The notes under the pieces: generated by a model | Databases searched by the model: none | What the model saw: the letters and a program-made list of their open reading frames with translations, nothing else | Told to the model about the DNA's origin: nothing | In this document: positions 17,338 through 27,455 of the stretch, one piece after another | Numbering within the stretch: position 1 is the first letter of the stretch | How the letters are laid out: each line of letters opens with the position of its first letter | Assembly: GCA_934597725.1 (NCBI GenBank) | Contig: CAKTSK010000006.1 | Span: 1-64,000, forward strand | Length of the DNA stretch: 64,000 nt | Origin: an uncultured Eubacteriales bacterium | GTDB taxonomy: Bacteria > Bacillota > Clostridia > Oscillospirales > Oscillospiraceae | Direction: 5' to 3' | Translations under genes and position numbers: made by a program

Positions 17338-18096
17338 ATGGCAAAGAAAGAGAAAGCAGTCAACTATCATAAACGACGGGGCGGGAAGGTCTATACCGTG
17401 CTGGCGGCAGTGCTCATTGCCGCCTCCATGGTAGCCGCCTGCACCGTGTTTTTTCGGGTCGAATCGGTGACCATGGAGGGCAACGAACGCTATAGCAGCG
17501 AGGAGATCCTCTCCCATGCGTCCATTGAGATGGGGGCCAACATGATCCTGACCCCCTCTCAGCAGATCGCCGAGGCCATTGAAAGCGCGCTGCCCTATGT
17601 GGATCAGGTCCAGGTCCAGAAGCGGTTTCCCACCACGGTGCATCTGGTGGTCACCGAGGCAAAGCCCGCGGCGGTGCTCACCGGCGCAGCCTCTGCCTGG
17701 CTCATCGACGCCAAGGGCAAGCTGCTGGAACCGGCCGACGAGACCATGATCAAGGAGTATCCTCCGGTGACCGGGCTGGAGCTGCTGGAGCCTTCCCAGG
17801 GCGCCCAGGCCCAGACCACCATGGAGAACCAGAAAAAGCTGGATGGTCTGGTGGCCTTTACTACGGCCTTACAGGAGTGCGGCCTCATGGAGGGGACCAC
17901 CTCCATAGATGTGTCCTCCAACACGGAGATCCTGATGGTCTACGACGGCCGACTGACGGTGAAGATTCTCAACAACGTGGATTTTGACCGCAAGCTCAAA
18001 GCCCTCCGTCAGGTCATTGCCATGGCCGGCGACGATGGCCGGGGGACCATCAATATGAAGGGGACCGACAATATCATTTGGTCCAAGGAGAACTGA
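17338..18096 (+). CDS. divIB: DivIB/FtsQ cell division protein (POTRA domain)
   Basis: Bitopic divisome protein that regulates septal wall synthesis with FtsL and DivIC. The 252 residues have a basic cytoplasmic start (KKEKAVNYHKRRGGK), one membrane segment at about residues 17-38, then an extracellular POTRA domain beginning FFRVESVTMEGN and an FtsQ/DivIB beta domain containing FPTTVHLVVTEAKPAAVL. It follows murA by 12 bp and precedes ftsZ, the normal FtsQ position. Confidence 0.88.
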   Translation: MAKKEKAVNYHKRRGGKVYTVLAAVLIAASMVAACTVFFRVESVTMEGNERYSSEEILSHASIEMGANMILTPSQQIAEAIESALPYVDQVQVQKRFPTTVHLVVTEAKPAAVLTGAASAWLIDAKGKLLEPADETMIKEYPPVTGLELLEPSQGAQAQTTMENQKKLDGLVAFTTALQECGLMEGTTSIDVSSNTEILMVYDGRLTVKILNNVDFDRKLKALRQVIAMAGDDGRGTINMKGTDNIIWSKEN

Positions 18097-18166
18097 GCCC
18101 GGCAAAAGCGGACGGGAGAATGCGGCGATTTTTTCAAAAAGATGCGGAAGAAATCTGAGTTTTCTA

Positions 18167-18195
18167 TTGACCTGCCGCAAAAAGGGCGATACAAT
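18167..18195 (+). promoter_or_regulatory. Sigma-A promoter of ftsZ
   Basis: TTGACC (18167-18172), a 17-bp spacer and TACAAT (18190-18195). The 164-bp gap after divIB and this strong promoter let ftsZ be expressed apart from the upstream cluster. Confidence 0.75.
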
Positions 18196-18260
18196 AGGAG
18201 AAAATCTAAAAATATCTCATACTTTTCAGATTCAGATAAACACACTTAGGAGGATCGATC

Positions 18261-19361
18261 ATGGCGTTTGGATTAGATACGGGAACCGATTCCGTCGTTA
18301 ATATTAAGGTGATCGGTGTTGGAGGCGGCGGCAGCAACGTCGTCAACCGCATGGTAGAGTCCGGGGTCAAGGGCGTGGATTTCATCGCCGTCAACACCGA
18401 CAAGCAGGCCCTGGCCATCTCCAGTGCCAACCATAAGATCCAGATCGGGGAAAAGCTCACCGAGGGTCAGGGCGCTGGCTCCAACCCCGAGGTGGGCCGT
18501 CAGTCCGCCGAGGAGAGCCGGACCCAGATCTCCAAAGCCCTGGAGGGGACCGACATGGTCTTCATCACTGCCGGCATGGGCGGCGGCACCGGCACGGGGG
18601 CAGCCCCCATCCTGGCCGACCTGTCTAAGGAAATGGACATCCTGACGGTGGGCGTGGTCACCAAGCCCTTCTCCTTCGAGGGCCGCCGCCGGATGCAGCA
18701 GGCCGAGTTGGGCATTGAGAACCTGCGGACCAAGGTAGACTCCCTGGTCATCATCCCCAACGACCGCCTCAAGTTCGTCACCGAGCAGAAGATCACCCTG
18801 GCCAACGCCTTCGAGGTGGCCGATGACGTGCTGCGGCAGGCAGTCCAGTCGATCTCCGACCTGATCAAAAACACCGGCTTCATCAACCTGGACTTCGCCG
18901 ACGTGTCCGCCGTCATGAAGGACGCGGGCATGGCACACATGGGCGTGGGCCGGGCTTCCGGCAAGAACAAGGCCGAGGAGGCCGCCCGGAGAGCCGTTTC
19001 CAGCCCCCTGCTGGAGACCTCCATCAACGGCGCCCGGGGCGTGCTGGTGAACGTCACCGGCTCTGCCGACGTGGGCCTGGAGGAAGTGGAGATCGCCGCC
19101 AACCTGGTGCAGGAGGCAGCCGACCCCAACGCGCTGATCATCTTCGGCGCTACCTTTGACGAGAAGCTGGAGGATGAGATCTGCGTGACCGTCATCGCCA
19201 CCGGCTTTGACGAGAAGATCATGAACAACAAGCTCAGCACCACCCCGGAAAAGAGCGCCCGGCCTGCCGCCGGCGGCCGTTCTTCCGGCGCGGACAGTGC
19301 GCCCGCAGAAGAGGACGATCCCTACAAGGAGATCTTCAAAATCTTCAACCGGGAGCGGTAA
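18261..19361 (+). CDS. ftsZ: Cell division GTPase FtsZ
   Basis: Tubulin-like GTPase that assembles the Z ring at mid-cell. The 366 residues include the glycine-rich GTP-binding start [14 protein letters not shown], the tubulin signature GMGGGTGTG at 105-113, and the T7-loop region [11 protein letters not shown]. The linker is short. The C-terminus ends in [13 protein letters not shown] rather than the common DIPxFLR-like peptide that binds FtsA, and no ftsA gene lies nearby; SepF is the likely membrane tether (inference). A strong terminator follows. Confidence 0.98.
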   Translation: MAFGLDTGTDSVVNIKVIGVGGGGSNVVNRMVESGVKGVDFIAVNTDKQALAISSANHKIQIGEKLTEGQGAGSNPEVGRQSAEESRTQISKALEGTDMVFITAGMGGGTGTGAAPILADLSKEMDILTVGVVTKPFSFEGRRRMQQAELGIENLRTKVDSLVIIPNDRLKFVTEQKITLANAFEVADDVLRQAVQSISDLIKNTGFINLDFADVSAVMKDAGMAHMGVGRASGKNKAEEAARRAVSSPLLETSINGARGVLVNVTGSADVGLEEVEIAANLVQEAADPNALIIFGATFDEKLEDEICVTVIATGFDEKIMNNKLSTTPEKSARPAAGGRSSGADSAPAEEDDPYKEIFKIFNRER

Positions 19362-19379
19362 GACAACAAAACCCAAAAA

Positions 19380-19411
19380 CCGCCTGCCGATTTTTCGGCA
19401 GGCGGTTTTTT
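19380..19411. terminator. Bidirectional terminator between ftsZ and the convergent SLOG gene
   Basis: CCGCCTGCCGA (19380-19390) pairs with TCGGCAGGCGG (19395-19405). T6 follows on the plus strand and an A-run precedes the stem, giving U-rich tails both ways. It touches the stop codon of the minus-strand gene. Confidence 0.9.
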
Positions 19412-19919
19412 AAGGCAGAGTGACCGGTACGATCACCGTCTGAACCCCTTTCCGCATGGCGTAGGCGAGGGTGTTCATGGTCCCTCCCTGGGGAATGCCG
19501 TCATAGACGGCCAGCAGCAGGGAGGAGTGGTCGACCATGTAGCGGTTGCGCCGGTTCATACAGCCCGGCGTATAGTGGTGCTGGATCACGGTCTCCAGGT
19601 CGCACTGGTCCAACAGCTGAAGGCGGCGCTGCTGGTCGTCCAGCGGCCAGCGGTCGGCCTGACCGGCAAAGGGGACCGCCGCCTCCAGGGTGACGCCGGG
19701 ACAAGTCTGGCGCAGGTCCAGGACAGCCTGACAGAAGTACAGGTCCGCGCCCTGGGCCATGCCGCACAGGAAATGGCGGTAGCCCTGGCGGTAGGTCTCT
19801 GCCAGGACCTGAGCCAGCCGCTCTTTCAGGTCCTGGCAGCGGGGGTCCTCTTCCCGGTCCCCCCAGGGCAGGCGGGCAGGCCGGTGGCCGGAAAAACAAC
19901 AGGTGATCTCTGGGGTCAT
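19410..19919 (-). CDS. DUF1273/SLOG-family protein (YpsA-like)
   Basis: A 169-residue Rossmann-like protein with the SLOG features CFSGHRPARLPW near the N-terminus, GYRHFLCGMAQGADLYF in the middle, and GGTMNTLAYAMRKG near the C-terminus. The family includes Bacillus YpsA and relates distantly to DprA and to enzymes that bind nucleotide ligands. YpsA has been linked to division control in Firmicutes, and here it lies convergent with ftsZ. Its ligand is unknown. It is expressed from its own minus-strand promoter. Confidence 0.8.
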   Translation of the reverse strand: MTPEITCCFSGHRPARLPWGDREEDPRCQDLKERLAQVLAETYRQGYRHFLCGMAQGADLYFCQAVLDLRQTCPGVTLEAAVPFAGQADRWPLDDQQRRLQLLDQCDLETVIQHHYTPGCMNRRNRYMVDHSSLLLAVYDGIPQGGTMNTLAYAMRKGVQTVIVPVTLP

Positions 19920-19942
19920 AACGCCCCTCCTCTCTTGGGTCT

Positions 19943-19971
19943 ATAGTACTCCCGGGGTTGTAGAAAGTCAA
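19943..19971 (-). promoter_or_regulatory. Sigma-A promoter of the SLOG gene
   Basis: On the minus strand, TTGACT (19966-19971) and TACTAT (19943-19948) are 17 bp apart. The -10 box is 24 bp from the start codon, so the leader is very short. Confidence 0.65.
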
Positions 19972-20017
19972 CGAAAACTCGTCGGATGTCCCCGGTGTGG
20001 GTGGGCAATTTTGGGGG

Positions 20018-20045
20018 TTGCTTTTTTCGGGGAAGGCGATATAAT
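20018..20045 (+). promoter_or_regulatory. Sigma-A promoter of the FMN riboswitch-ribU unit
   Basis: TTGCTT (20018-20023), a 16-bp spacer and TATAAT (20040-20045). Transcription would begin about 15-20 nt before the riboswitch aptamer. Confidence 0.7.
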
Positions 20046-20067
20046 AGAACTGGACAACGAAATAAAA

Positions 20068-20192
20068 TGTCTTCAGGGCGGGGTGAAAGTCCCCACCGGC
20101 GGTAGAGTCCGCGAGCGCTTTGGCCCGTGCCAAAGGCAGCCGACCCGGTGCGATTCCGGGACCGACAGTGACAGTCTGGATGGGAGAAGACG
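20068..20192 (+). promoter_or_regulatory. FMN riboswitch (RFN element)
   Basis: Contains the conserved RFN blocks in order: CTTCAGGGCGGGGTGAAAG, CCCCACCGGCGGTA, the GTCCGCGAGC block, a variable stem, GGTGCGATTCCGGGACCGACAGT and GTCTGGATGGGAGAAGA, with the closing P1 strands at both ends. FMN binding is known to lower expression of riboflavin genes. About 140 nt separate the aptamer from the ribU start. I see no clean intrinsic terminator there, so control could act on translation or through a weaker terminator. Confidence 0.95.
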
Positions 20193-20335
20193 TGCTGACG
20201 CACCCCTTTGTGTGGTGCCATTGGTGTAAAGCCGCTTTGCGGGTTTGCGCCGTTGGAATGCCCCCGATCGGCCAGTTAGCACCTGGAAGACATTGTTTTT
20301 CGGGTGTTACATTTGGACATTGGGAGTGTATTTTT

Positions 20336-20923
20336 ATGAGCGAAAAGATTCGGAAATTGGTGACGATGGCCATTCTGGTGGCCATTTCTATTGTGCTGGT
20401 GTTCTTGGTCCACCTGCCCCTCATCCCGGCCGTTCCCTTCCTGGAGTACGACCCGGCGGATATCCCCATCCTCATCGGCGCGTTTGCCTATGGTCCGGTG
20501 GCCGGGATCATCCTGACCGTGGTGACCTCCGTCATCCAGGGGATGACGGTCAGCGCCAGCAGTGGGGCATACGGTATCATCATGCACATTATCGCCACCT
20601 CCGTGCTGGTGCTGGTGGCCTCCGGGATCTACCGGGTCAAGCACACCAAGAAGGGGGCTGTCCTGGGCCTGATCTGCGGTACGCTGGCCATGGGCCTGGT
20701 GATGATGCCGGCCAACCACTTCATCACCCCCATTTTTATGGGAGTCCCCACCGAGGTGCTGGATGCCCTGCTGCTGCCCGGCATCCTCCCCTTCAACCTC
20801 ATCAAGGGGGGCATCAACTCCGTGGTCACCTTCCTGGTCTACAAGACCGTTTCCCGGCACCTGGTCCACGGCGAGAGCTGGAAGAAGGCCGGACACGAGC
20901 AGGTGCAGCCTAACGAACCGTAA
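20336..20923 (+). CDS. ribU: Riboflavin ECF transporter S component
   Basis: Membrane substrate-binding subunit of an energy-coupling-factor vitamin transporter, importing riboflavin with a shared EcfA-EcfA'-EcfT module that is not in this window. The 195-residue protein has about six spans, with a basic N-terminus (SEKIRKLVTM) and the typical LEYDPADIPILIGAFAYGP segment of RibU. The ATG at 20336 lies after the riboswitch; longer readings of the frame run through the aptamer and are not real. Substrate is supported by the FMN riboswitch. Confidence 0.93.
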   Translation: MSEKIRKLVTMAILVAISIVLVFLVHLPLIPAVPFLEYDPADIPILIGAFAYGPVAGIILTVVTSVIQGMTVSASSGAYGIIMHIIATSVLVLVASGIYRVKHTKKGAVLGLICGTLAMGLVMMPANHFITPIFMGVPTEVLDALLLPGILPFNLIKGGINSVVTFLVYKTVSRHLVHGESWKKAGHEQVQPNEP

Positions 20924-20978
20924 TGGCCTTGGGGCAAGTACAAGTATGATATCCGGGTCCTGCCTCCGCAGGCCCGTG

Positions 20979-21015
20979 AGGAACGCGGCGGAGCCTTCCG
21001 CCGCGTTCCTTTTTC
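20979..21015 (+). terminator. Intrinsic terminator after ribU
   Basis: A 14-bp GC stem, 20979-20992 with 20997-21010, closes on the 4-nt loop GCCT and is followed by a T-run. Confidence 0.9.
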
Positions 21016-21072
21016 ACGCAGCGGCTGCTGGCAAACAGCGCTGCTGACCGACAAGGGAAAGGGGAGGATAGC

Positions 21073-21351
21073 ATGACATCCTGGCTGCTGCTGTGGGCCA
21101 TCCTGTGGAATTTTGCGGCCTTTGCCCTCATGGGGGTGGACAAGTTTCTGGCGGTGCGCCACCGATGGCGCATCCCGGAAAAGGTCCTGTTTCTGGCGGC
21201 GTTGGCCGGGGGAAGCGTGGGCGCGATGCTGGGCATGAGCTTCTTCCGGCACAAGACCCGCCACCGGTCTTTTTGCCTGGGGATGCCGGCGATCCTGGCG
21301 CTGCAAGTGGTCCTGCTGACGGTGTTTTCCTTCCGGGACCTGCTTTTTTGA
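21073..21351 (+). CDS. DUF1294 family small membrane protein
   Basis: A 92-residue protein with three predicted membrane segments. The family pattern is clear: GVDKFLAVRHRWRIPE after the first span, LAALAGGSVGAMLGM, then FFRHKTRHRSF. No biochemical role is established for DUF1294. The gene stands alone between the ribU terminator and the str promoter, behind a GGGGAGGA site. Confidence 0.8.
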   Translation: MTSWLLLWAILWNFAAFALMGVDKFLAVRHRWRIPEKVLFLAALAGGSVGAMLGMSFFRHKTRHRSFCLGMPAILALQVVLLTVFSFRDLLF

Positions 21352-21427
21352 CAAGAAACCGGGCCAAGGGAGACAAACTGCCTAAGACAGAGCGGGTTCC
21401 GCGCAGATCTTCCCACAGAGTCACCAC

Positions 21428-21456
21428 TTGACGCGGCGGGGAAAGTATGCTAAAAT
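21428..21456 (+). promoter_or_regulatory. Sigma-A promoter of the str operon
   Basis: TTGACG (21428-21433), a 17-bp spacer and TAAAAT (21451-21456). The leader of about 90 nt holds a small GC hairpin at 21511-21531 before the first gene. Confidence 0.75.
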
Positions 21457-21551
21457 CCGAGATTGCGATGAACTATTTTTCTCTTGGGAACAAGGGAAAA
21501 ATCAGCAGCATAAGGCCGCTTTTGGGCGGCTTGGAAAGGGGGAGGCAGAGG

Positions 21552-21794
21552 ATGCTGACAGAATTGCAGTCTGCCAAAAAGGTGACGGGAGCCAAGCAGG
21601 TCACCCGCGCGCTGAAGAATGGAACTGCCCACCGGGTCTTCCTGGCGGAGGATGCCGACCCCCGGGTCACAGAGCCCATCGCCCTGCTGTGCCAGGAGCA
21701 AGGGGTGCCCACAGAGCCTGTGGCCACCATGAGCGCCCTGGGCGCCGCCTGCGGCATCACCGTGGGCAGCGCGGTGGCCGCCATCGTGGCGTGA
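21552..21794 (+). CDS. L7Ae/eL8-family ribosomal protein (YbxF-like)
   Basis: An 80-residue L7Ae-type protein. The family binds kink-turn RNA, and Bacillus YbxF is a ribosome-associated member located before rpsL, exactly as here. The fold is recognised from KKVTGAKQVTRALKNGTAHRVFLAEDADP and the C-terminal GAACGITVGSAVAAIV. The start is ATG 21552 behind GGGGGAGGCAGAGG; an upstream in-frame ATG in the leader has no site. It begins the str operon. Confidence 0.85.
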   Translation: MLTELQSAKKVTGAKQVTRALKNGTAHRVFLAEDADPRVTEPIALLCQEQGVPTEPVATMSALGAACGITVGSAVAAIVA

Positions 21795-21884
21795 CCCCAT
21801 TCTGTTGATATTCGCCGTATGGGCTGCGGCCCATGGGGTTAGAATATAAAATACATTGGTACTTTTCAAGAAAGGAGGAACCAC

Positions 21885-22307
21885 ATGCCTACGTTTAATC
21901 AGCTGGTTCGCAAGGGAAGAGAGCAGGCGACCTACAAGTCCAACTCTCCCGCCATGCAGAAGGGCCTGAACACCCTGAAGAACAAGGAGACCGACCTGCC
22001 CTCTCCTCAGAAGAGAGGTGTCTGCACCGCCGTGCGTACGTCCACCCCGAAGAAGCCGAACTCCGCTCTGCGGAAGATCGCTCGTGTGCGTCTGACCAAC
22101 GGCTATGAAGTCACTGCTTACATTCCCGGTGTCGGCCACAACCTGCAGGAGCACTCCGTGGTCATGATCCGCGGCGGCCGTGTCAAGGACCTGCCCGGTG
22201 TGCGGTATCACATCATCCGCGGCAGCCTGGATACCCAGGGCGTCAATGGCCGGATGCAGGCCCGTTCCAAGTACGGCGCCAAGAAGCCCAAGGCTGGCAA
22301 GAAGTAA
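21885..22307 (+). CDS. rpsL: 30S ribosomal protein S12
   Basis: Component of the ribosomal decoding centre that contributes to accuracy and is the classic streptomycin target. The 140 residues begin [13 protein letters not shown] and contain the conserved [15 protein letters not shown] and [12 protein letters not shown] segments. The Lys in TPKKPNS is the wild-type, streptomycin-sensitive residue by homology. A GAAAGGAGGAACC site precedes the ATG. Codon choice (CGT, GGT) reflects high expression. A long gap of 219 bp separates it from rpsG. Confidence 0.98.
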   Translation: MPTFNQLVRKGREQATYKSNSPAMQKGLNTLKNKETDLPSPQKRGVCTAVRTSTPKKPNSALRKIARVRLTNGYEVTAYIPGVGHNLQEHSVVMIRGGRVKDLPGVRYHIIRGSLDTQGVNGRMQARSKYGAKKPKAGKK

Positions 22308-22526
22308 GTTCTGCCCCAACGGCAACCCAATTTGATGCATTTTTGCGCTCAGCGCAAAGCAAACGGCTTTGCCGCGAGTCGCTTACCATATAGATCCTGT
22401 ACAGCGGTACCGGGTTTGGGAAAGCTCTCAAGGCAGGCACGGGGCGGCAAGCCCCGCCCCACACGGAAAGCAACACGGCTTTTCGAGTACCTATGAAATC
22501 ATTCTTTTATGAAGGAGGGAAGCAAA
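22308..22526 (+). other. Long structured intercistronic region between rpsL and rpsG
   Basis: These 219 bp contain no gene. Several hairpins are visible, including one near 22342-22358 and GGGGCGG (22441-22447) pairing with CCGCCCC (22454-22460). No good promoter is present. In other bacteria the rpsL-rpsG gap carries the S7 autoregulatory binding site, which is a plausible role here (inference). Confidence 0.5.
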
Positions 22527-22997
22527 GTGCCCAGAAGAGGAAATGTACCCAAGCGGGAAGTATTGCCCGATCCTATGTACCGTTCCGTACTGGTAACTAA
22601 GCTGATCAACAGCATTATGCTGGACGGCAAGAAGGGCGTCGCACAGAAGGTGGTTTACGGCGCCTTCGACATCGTCAAGGAGCAGACCGGCAAAGATCCC
22701 CTGGAGGTCTTTACCGCCGCCCTAGAGAACATCATGCCGTCTCTGGAGGTTAAGGCCCGCCGTGTGGGCGGCGCCACCTATCAGGTGCCTATGGAAGTGC
22801 GTCCCGAGCGTCGCCAGACCCTCGGCCTGCGCTGGCTGACGACCTACTCCCGCAAGCGCAGCGAGCGGACCATGAAGGAGCGTCTGGCCGGTGAGCTGAT
22901 GGACGCCGCCAACAACCTCGGCAGTGCCGTGAAGAAGCGTGAAGAGGTCCACAAGATGGCTGAGTCCAACAAGGCGTTCGCACACTTCCGCTGGTAA
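22527..22997 (+). CDS. rpsG: 30S ribosomal protein S7
   Basis: Primary 16S rRNA binding protein that nucleates the head of the 30S subunit. Starting at GTG 22527 behind GAAGGAGGGAAG gives 156 residues, exactly the usual S7 length, and begins [15 protein letters not shown]. An in-frame ATG at 22509 overlaps the ribosome binding site and is unlikely. fusA follows 18 bp downstream. Confidence 0.97.
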   Translation: MPRRGNVPKREVLPDPMYRSVLVTKLINSIMLDGKKGVAQKVVYGAFDIVKEQTGKDPLEVFTAALENIMPSLEVKARRVGGATYQVPMEVRPERRQTLGLRWLTTYSRKRSERTMKERLAGELMDAANNLGSAVKKREEVHKMAESNKAFAHFRW

Positions 22998-23015
22998 CTG
23001 GGAGGTAAATGAAGA

Positions 23016-25118
23016 ATGTCACGTAAAGTTACCCTGGAAAACACAAGAAACATCGGCATCATGGCCCACATCGATGCCGGTAAGACCACGACGACCGAGC
23101 GTATTCTCTATTACACCGGCGTCAACTACAAGATCGGCGAGACCCACGACGGTACCGCCACCATGGACTGGATGGCTCAGGAGCAGGAGCGCGGCATCAC
23201 CATTACCTCCGCTGCTACCACCTGCTACTGGACCGGCACCGCCGGTCAGTTCCCCCAGACCCGCATCAACATCATCGACACCCCCGGCCACGTGGACTTC
23301 ACCGTGGAAGTGGAGCGTTCCCTGCGCGTGCTGGACGGCTCTGTGACCGTCATGTGCGCCAAGGGCGGCGTGGAGCCCCAGTCTGAGACTGTGTGGCGTC
23401 AGGCCGACCACTACAAGGTCCCCCGCATGATCTACGTCAACAAGATGGACATCATGGGCGCGGACTTCTACAACGTGCTGAACATGATCCACGACCGCCT
23501 CAAGTGCAACGCTGTGCCCATCCAGCTGCCCATCGGCAGCGAGGAGACCTTCAAGGGCATCGTTGACCTGGTGGAGATGAAGGCTGATGTCTACTACGAC
23601 GCAGAAGGCAAGGACATGCGCGTGGAGGAGATCCCCGAGGACATGATGGACCTGGCCCAGGAGTACCGGACCAAGCTCATCGACGCCTGCGCCGACCTGG
23701 ACGAGGAGCTGATGATCCTGGCCCTGGAGGACGAGCCCATCCCCCCCGAGATGATCCGCGCCGCCCTGCGGAAGGGCACCATCGAGAACCTGCTGGTTCC
23801 CGTGGTCTGCGGCACTTCCTACCGCAACAAGGGTGTGCAGAAGCTGCTGGACGCCATCGTGGACTACATGCCCTCCCCCCTGGACATCCCCGCCATCAAG
23901 GGCGTGGACCCCGACACCGGGGAAGAGGACGAGCGTCCCGCAGACGACAAGGCACCCTTCTCCGCCCTGGCCTTTAAGATCGCTGCCGACCCCTATGTGG
24001 GCCGTCTGTCCTTCATCCGGGTCTATTCCGGCGCGCTGAACACCGGCACCTCCGTGCTCAACTCCACTAAGAAGCAGAGAGAGCGCATCGGCCGGATCCT
24101 GCAGATGCACGCCAACCACCGGGAGGACATCGAGACCGTCTACTCCGGCGACATTGCCGCCGTAGTCGGCCTGAAGAACTCCACCACCGGTGACACCCTG
24201 TGCGACGACAAGGCTCCCATCATCCTGGAGTCCATGGAGTTCCCCGAGCCTGTTATCCGCGTGGCCATTGAGCCTAAGACCAAGGCCGGCCAGGAGAAGA
24301 TGGGCATTGCCCTGATGAAGCTGGCCGAGGAGGACCCCACCTTCAAGACCTACACCGACGAGGAGACCGGCCAGACCATCATCGCCGGCATGGGCGAGCT
24401 CCATCTGGAGATCATCGTCGACCGTCTGCTGCGTGAGTACAAGGTCGAGGCCAACGTGGGCGCACCCCAGGTCGCCTACAAGGAAACCGTCAAGAAGATG
24501 GTGGAGCAGGACACCAAGTATGCCCGTCAGTCCGGCGGTAAGGGCCAGTACGGTCACGTCAAGATCCGTCTGGAGCCCAACGAGTCCGGCAAGGGTTACG
24601 AGTTCGTCAACGAGATCGTCGGCGGCGCCATCCCCAAGGAGTATATCCCTGCGGTGGACGCCGGTATTCAGGGCGCCATGGAGGCCGGTATTCTGGCCGG
24701 TTACCCCGTGGTGGACGTCAAGGTCACCCTGTACGACGGCTCCTATCACGAGGTGGACTCCTCCGAAATGGCCTTTAAGATCGCCGGTTCCATGGCGTTC
24801 AAGGAAGCCTGCCGGAAGGCCAACGCCTGCCTGCTGGAGCCCATCATGAAGGTCTCTGTTATCGTTCCCGAGGATTACATGGGCGACGTCATTGGCGACC
24901 TGAACTCCCGCCGTGGTCAGATCCAGGGCATGGAGGCCCGCCCCGGCGCTCAGCAGATCGACGCACTGGTGCCCCTGTCCGAGATGTTCGGCTACGCTAC
25001 CGACCTGCGCAGCCGCACTCAGGGCCGCGGTCAGTACTCCATGGAGCCCCACAGCTATGTGGAAATCCCCAAGTCGATCACCGATAAGATCATCGAAAAG
25101 CGCAACGGTGCTGAATAA
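23016..25118 (+). CDS. fusA: Elongation factor G
   Basis: GTPase that drives ribosomal translocation and, with RRF, recycling. The 700 residues have the G domain with P-loop AHIDAGKTT, switch I containing RGITITSAA, the DTPGHVDF and NKMD motifs, then domains II-V with a C-terminal part including the [17 protein letters not shown] block. It sits in the str operon after rpsG. No strong terminator follows; tuf has its own promoter. Confidence 0.98.
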   Translation: MSRKVTLENTRNIGIMAHIDAGKTTTTERILYYTGVNYKIGETHDGTATMDWMAQEQERGITITSAATTCYWTGTAGQFPQTRINIIDTPGHVDFTVEVERSLRVLDGSVTVMCAKGGVEPQSETVWRQADHYKVPRMIYVNKMDIMGADFYNVLNMIHDRLKCNAVPIQLPIGSEETFKGIVDLVEMKADVYYDAEGKDMRVEEIPEDMMDLAQEYRTKLIDACADLDEELMILALEDEPIPPEMIRAALRKGTIENLLVPVVCGTSYRNKGVQKLLDAIVDYMPSPLDIPAIKGVDPDTGEEDERPADDKAPFSALAFKIAADPYVGRLSFIRVYSGALNTGTSVLNSTKKQRERIGRILQMHANHREDIETVYSGDIAAVVGLKNSTTGDTLCDDKAPIILESMEFPEPVIRVAIEPKTKAGQEKMGIALMKLAEEDPTFKTYTDEETGQTIIAGMGELHLEIIVDRLLREYKVEANVGAPQVAYKETVKKMVEQDTKYARQSGGKGQYGHVKIRLEPNESGKGYEFVNEIVGGAIPKEYIPAVDAGIQGAMEAGILAGYPVVDVKVTLYDGSYHEVDSSEMAFKIAGSMAFKEACRKANACLLEPIMKVSVIVPEDYMGDVIGDLNSRRGQIQGMEARPGAQQIDALVPLSEMFGYATDLRSRTQGRGQYSMEPHSYVEIPKSITDKIIEKRNGAE

Positions 25119-25161
25119 TCGGGCATTTCTTGCAATTCGGCGAGAAAAGATGATTTTCCCG

Positions 25162-25190
25162 TTGTAATTTCAAAAAATATCCTGTAGAAT
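25162..25190 (+). promoter_or_regulatory. Sigma-A promoter of tuf
   Basis: TTGTAA (25162-25167), a 17-bp spacer and TAGAAT (25185-25190) lie in the AT-rich 137-bp gap after fusA. It probably adds EF-Tu expression beyond operon read-through. Confidence 0.7.
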
Positions 25191-25255
25191 AAGGACTACG
25201 AGTACAACTCACATAGCAAACAGCTTTGTCTGTATTTTGAGGAGGATTATCAATC

Positions 25256-26458
<1,203 letters not shown>

Positions 26459-26474
26459 GATCTCCCTCATTTAC

Positions 26475-26513
26475 CAGAAGGGCAAAGCCATCGCTTTGCC
26501 CTTCTGCTTTTTT
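26475..26513 (+). terminator. Intrinsic terminator after tuf
   Basis: A perfect 14-bp stem (26475-26488 with 26493-26506) with loop CATC is followed by CTTTTTT. Confidence 0.93.
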
Positions 26514-26532
26514 ACAGAGAAAGGAAGCTGCC

Positions 26533-27420
26533 GTGAATACAGAAACCATTGATACCGGCGCCTTGGAAAGCAGCGTCCAGACGGGCATGAGCAAGCTCTT
26601 CCGCAACGGGTGGGAGGGGGCGCTGAAGACCATTTTCTTTGCCCTGCTGCTGCTGGTGCTCTGTCTGGTGGTCAAGGCCATCCTGCTGAAGTTATTGGAC
26701 CGGGCCTTGGACCGGATGTCCCATGTGGAGCGGAGCCTGCACACCTTCATCCGCTCCCTGGGCAACATTCTGCTCTGGTTTGTCACCCTGATGGTGGTGG
26801 CAGATTCTTTGGGCATCAATGCCACCTCTCTCCTGGCGCTGGTGAGCGTGTTTGGATTGGCGGTTTCCTTGTCCGTCAAGGACAGCTTGTCCAACCTGGC
26901 CGGGGGCCTGACCATTCTGGGCACCGGCCCCTTCAAGGTGGGGGACTATGTGGAGATCGACGACATCGGCGGCACCGTGCAGGAGATCGGCCTGGTCTAC
27001 ACCAGCCTGACCACCCTGGACAACTGCCGCATCCTGGTCCCCAACAGCGCCGTGGTGGATGCCCAGGTGACCAACTATACCGTGGAGCCCCTGCGGCGGG
27101 TGGACCTGAAGGTGACCGCCTCCTATGACGCGCCGGTGGAAAAGGTCAAGGAGATCCTCTCCCAGGTGATCTCTGCCCACACGCTGGTGCTGGAGGACCC
27201 GCCGCCCTTTGCCCGCCTGTCCGGGTATGGGGACAGCGCGTTGGAGTATGTGGTCCGGGTCTGGTGCGCCAACCAGGACTATTGGACGGTCTATCACGAC
27301 CTGCTGGAACAGATCAAAACAGCCTTTGACCAGGAGGGGGTCTCCATTCCCTATCCCCAGATGGAGGTCAAGATCCAGCGCGAGGAACCGGCGGACCGCC
27401 GGGGAGAGGGGACCGCGTGA
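26533..27420 (+). CDS. MscS-family mechanosensitive ion channel
   Basis: Membrane channel that opens under osmotic down-shock. The 295 residues have about three N-terminal membrane segments, the pore-lining helix region ALVSVFGLAVSLSVKDSLSN, and the MscS beta domain (FKVGDYVEIDDIGGTVQEI) with a cytosolic C-terminal part. The GTG start lies only 20 bp after the tuf terminator, and I see no separate promoter. The next gene's reading frame begins right at this gene's stop. Confidence 0.9.
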   Translation: MNTETIDTGALESSVQTGMSKLFRNGWEGALKTIFFALLLLVLCLVVKAILLKLLDRALDRMSHVERSLHTFIRSLGNILLWFVTLMVVADSLGINATSLLALVSVFGLAVSLSVKDSLSNLAGGLTILGTGPFKVGDYVEIDDIGGTVQEIGLVYTSLTTLDNCRILVPNSAVVDAQVTNYTVEPLRRVDLKVTASYDAPVEKVKEILSQVISAHTLVLEDPPPFARLSGYGDSALEYVVRVWCANQDYWTVYHDLLEQIKTAFDQEGVSIPYPQMEVKIQREEPADRRGEGTA

Positions 27421-27455
27421 GGCGAAACAGGAACAAAACGAAGGAGCGGGATGCC

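Noticed and set aside
20120..20335. Upstream extension of the ribU frame
   Set aside because: It reads through the FMN riboswitch aptamer. The protein has a natural start at 20336.
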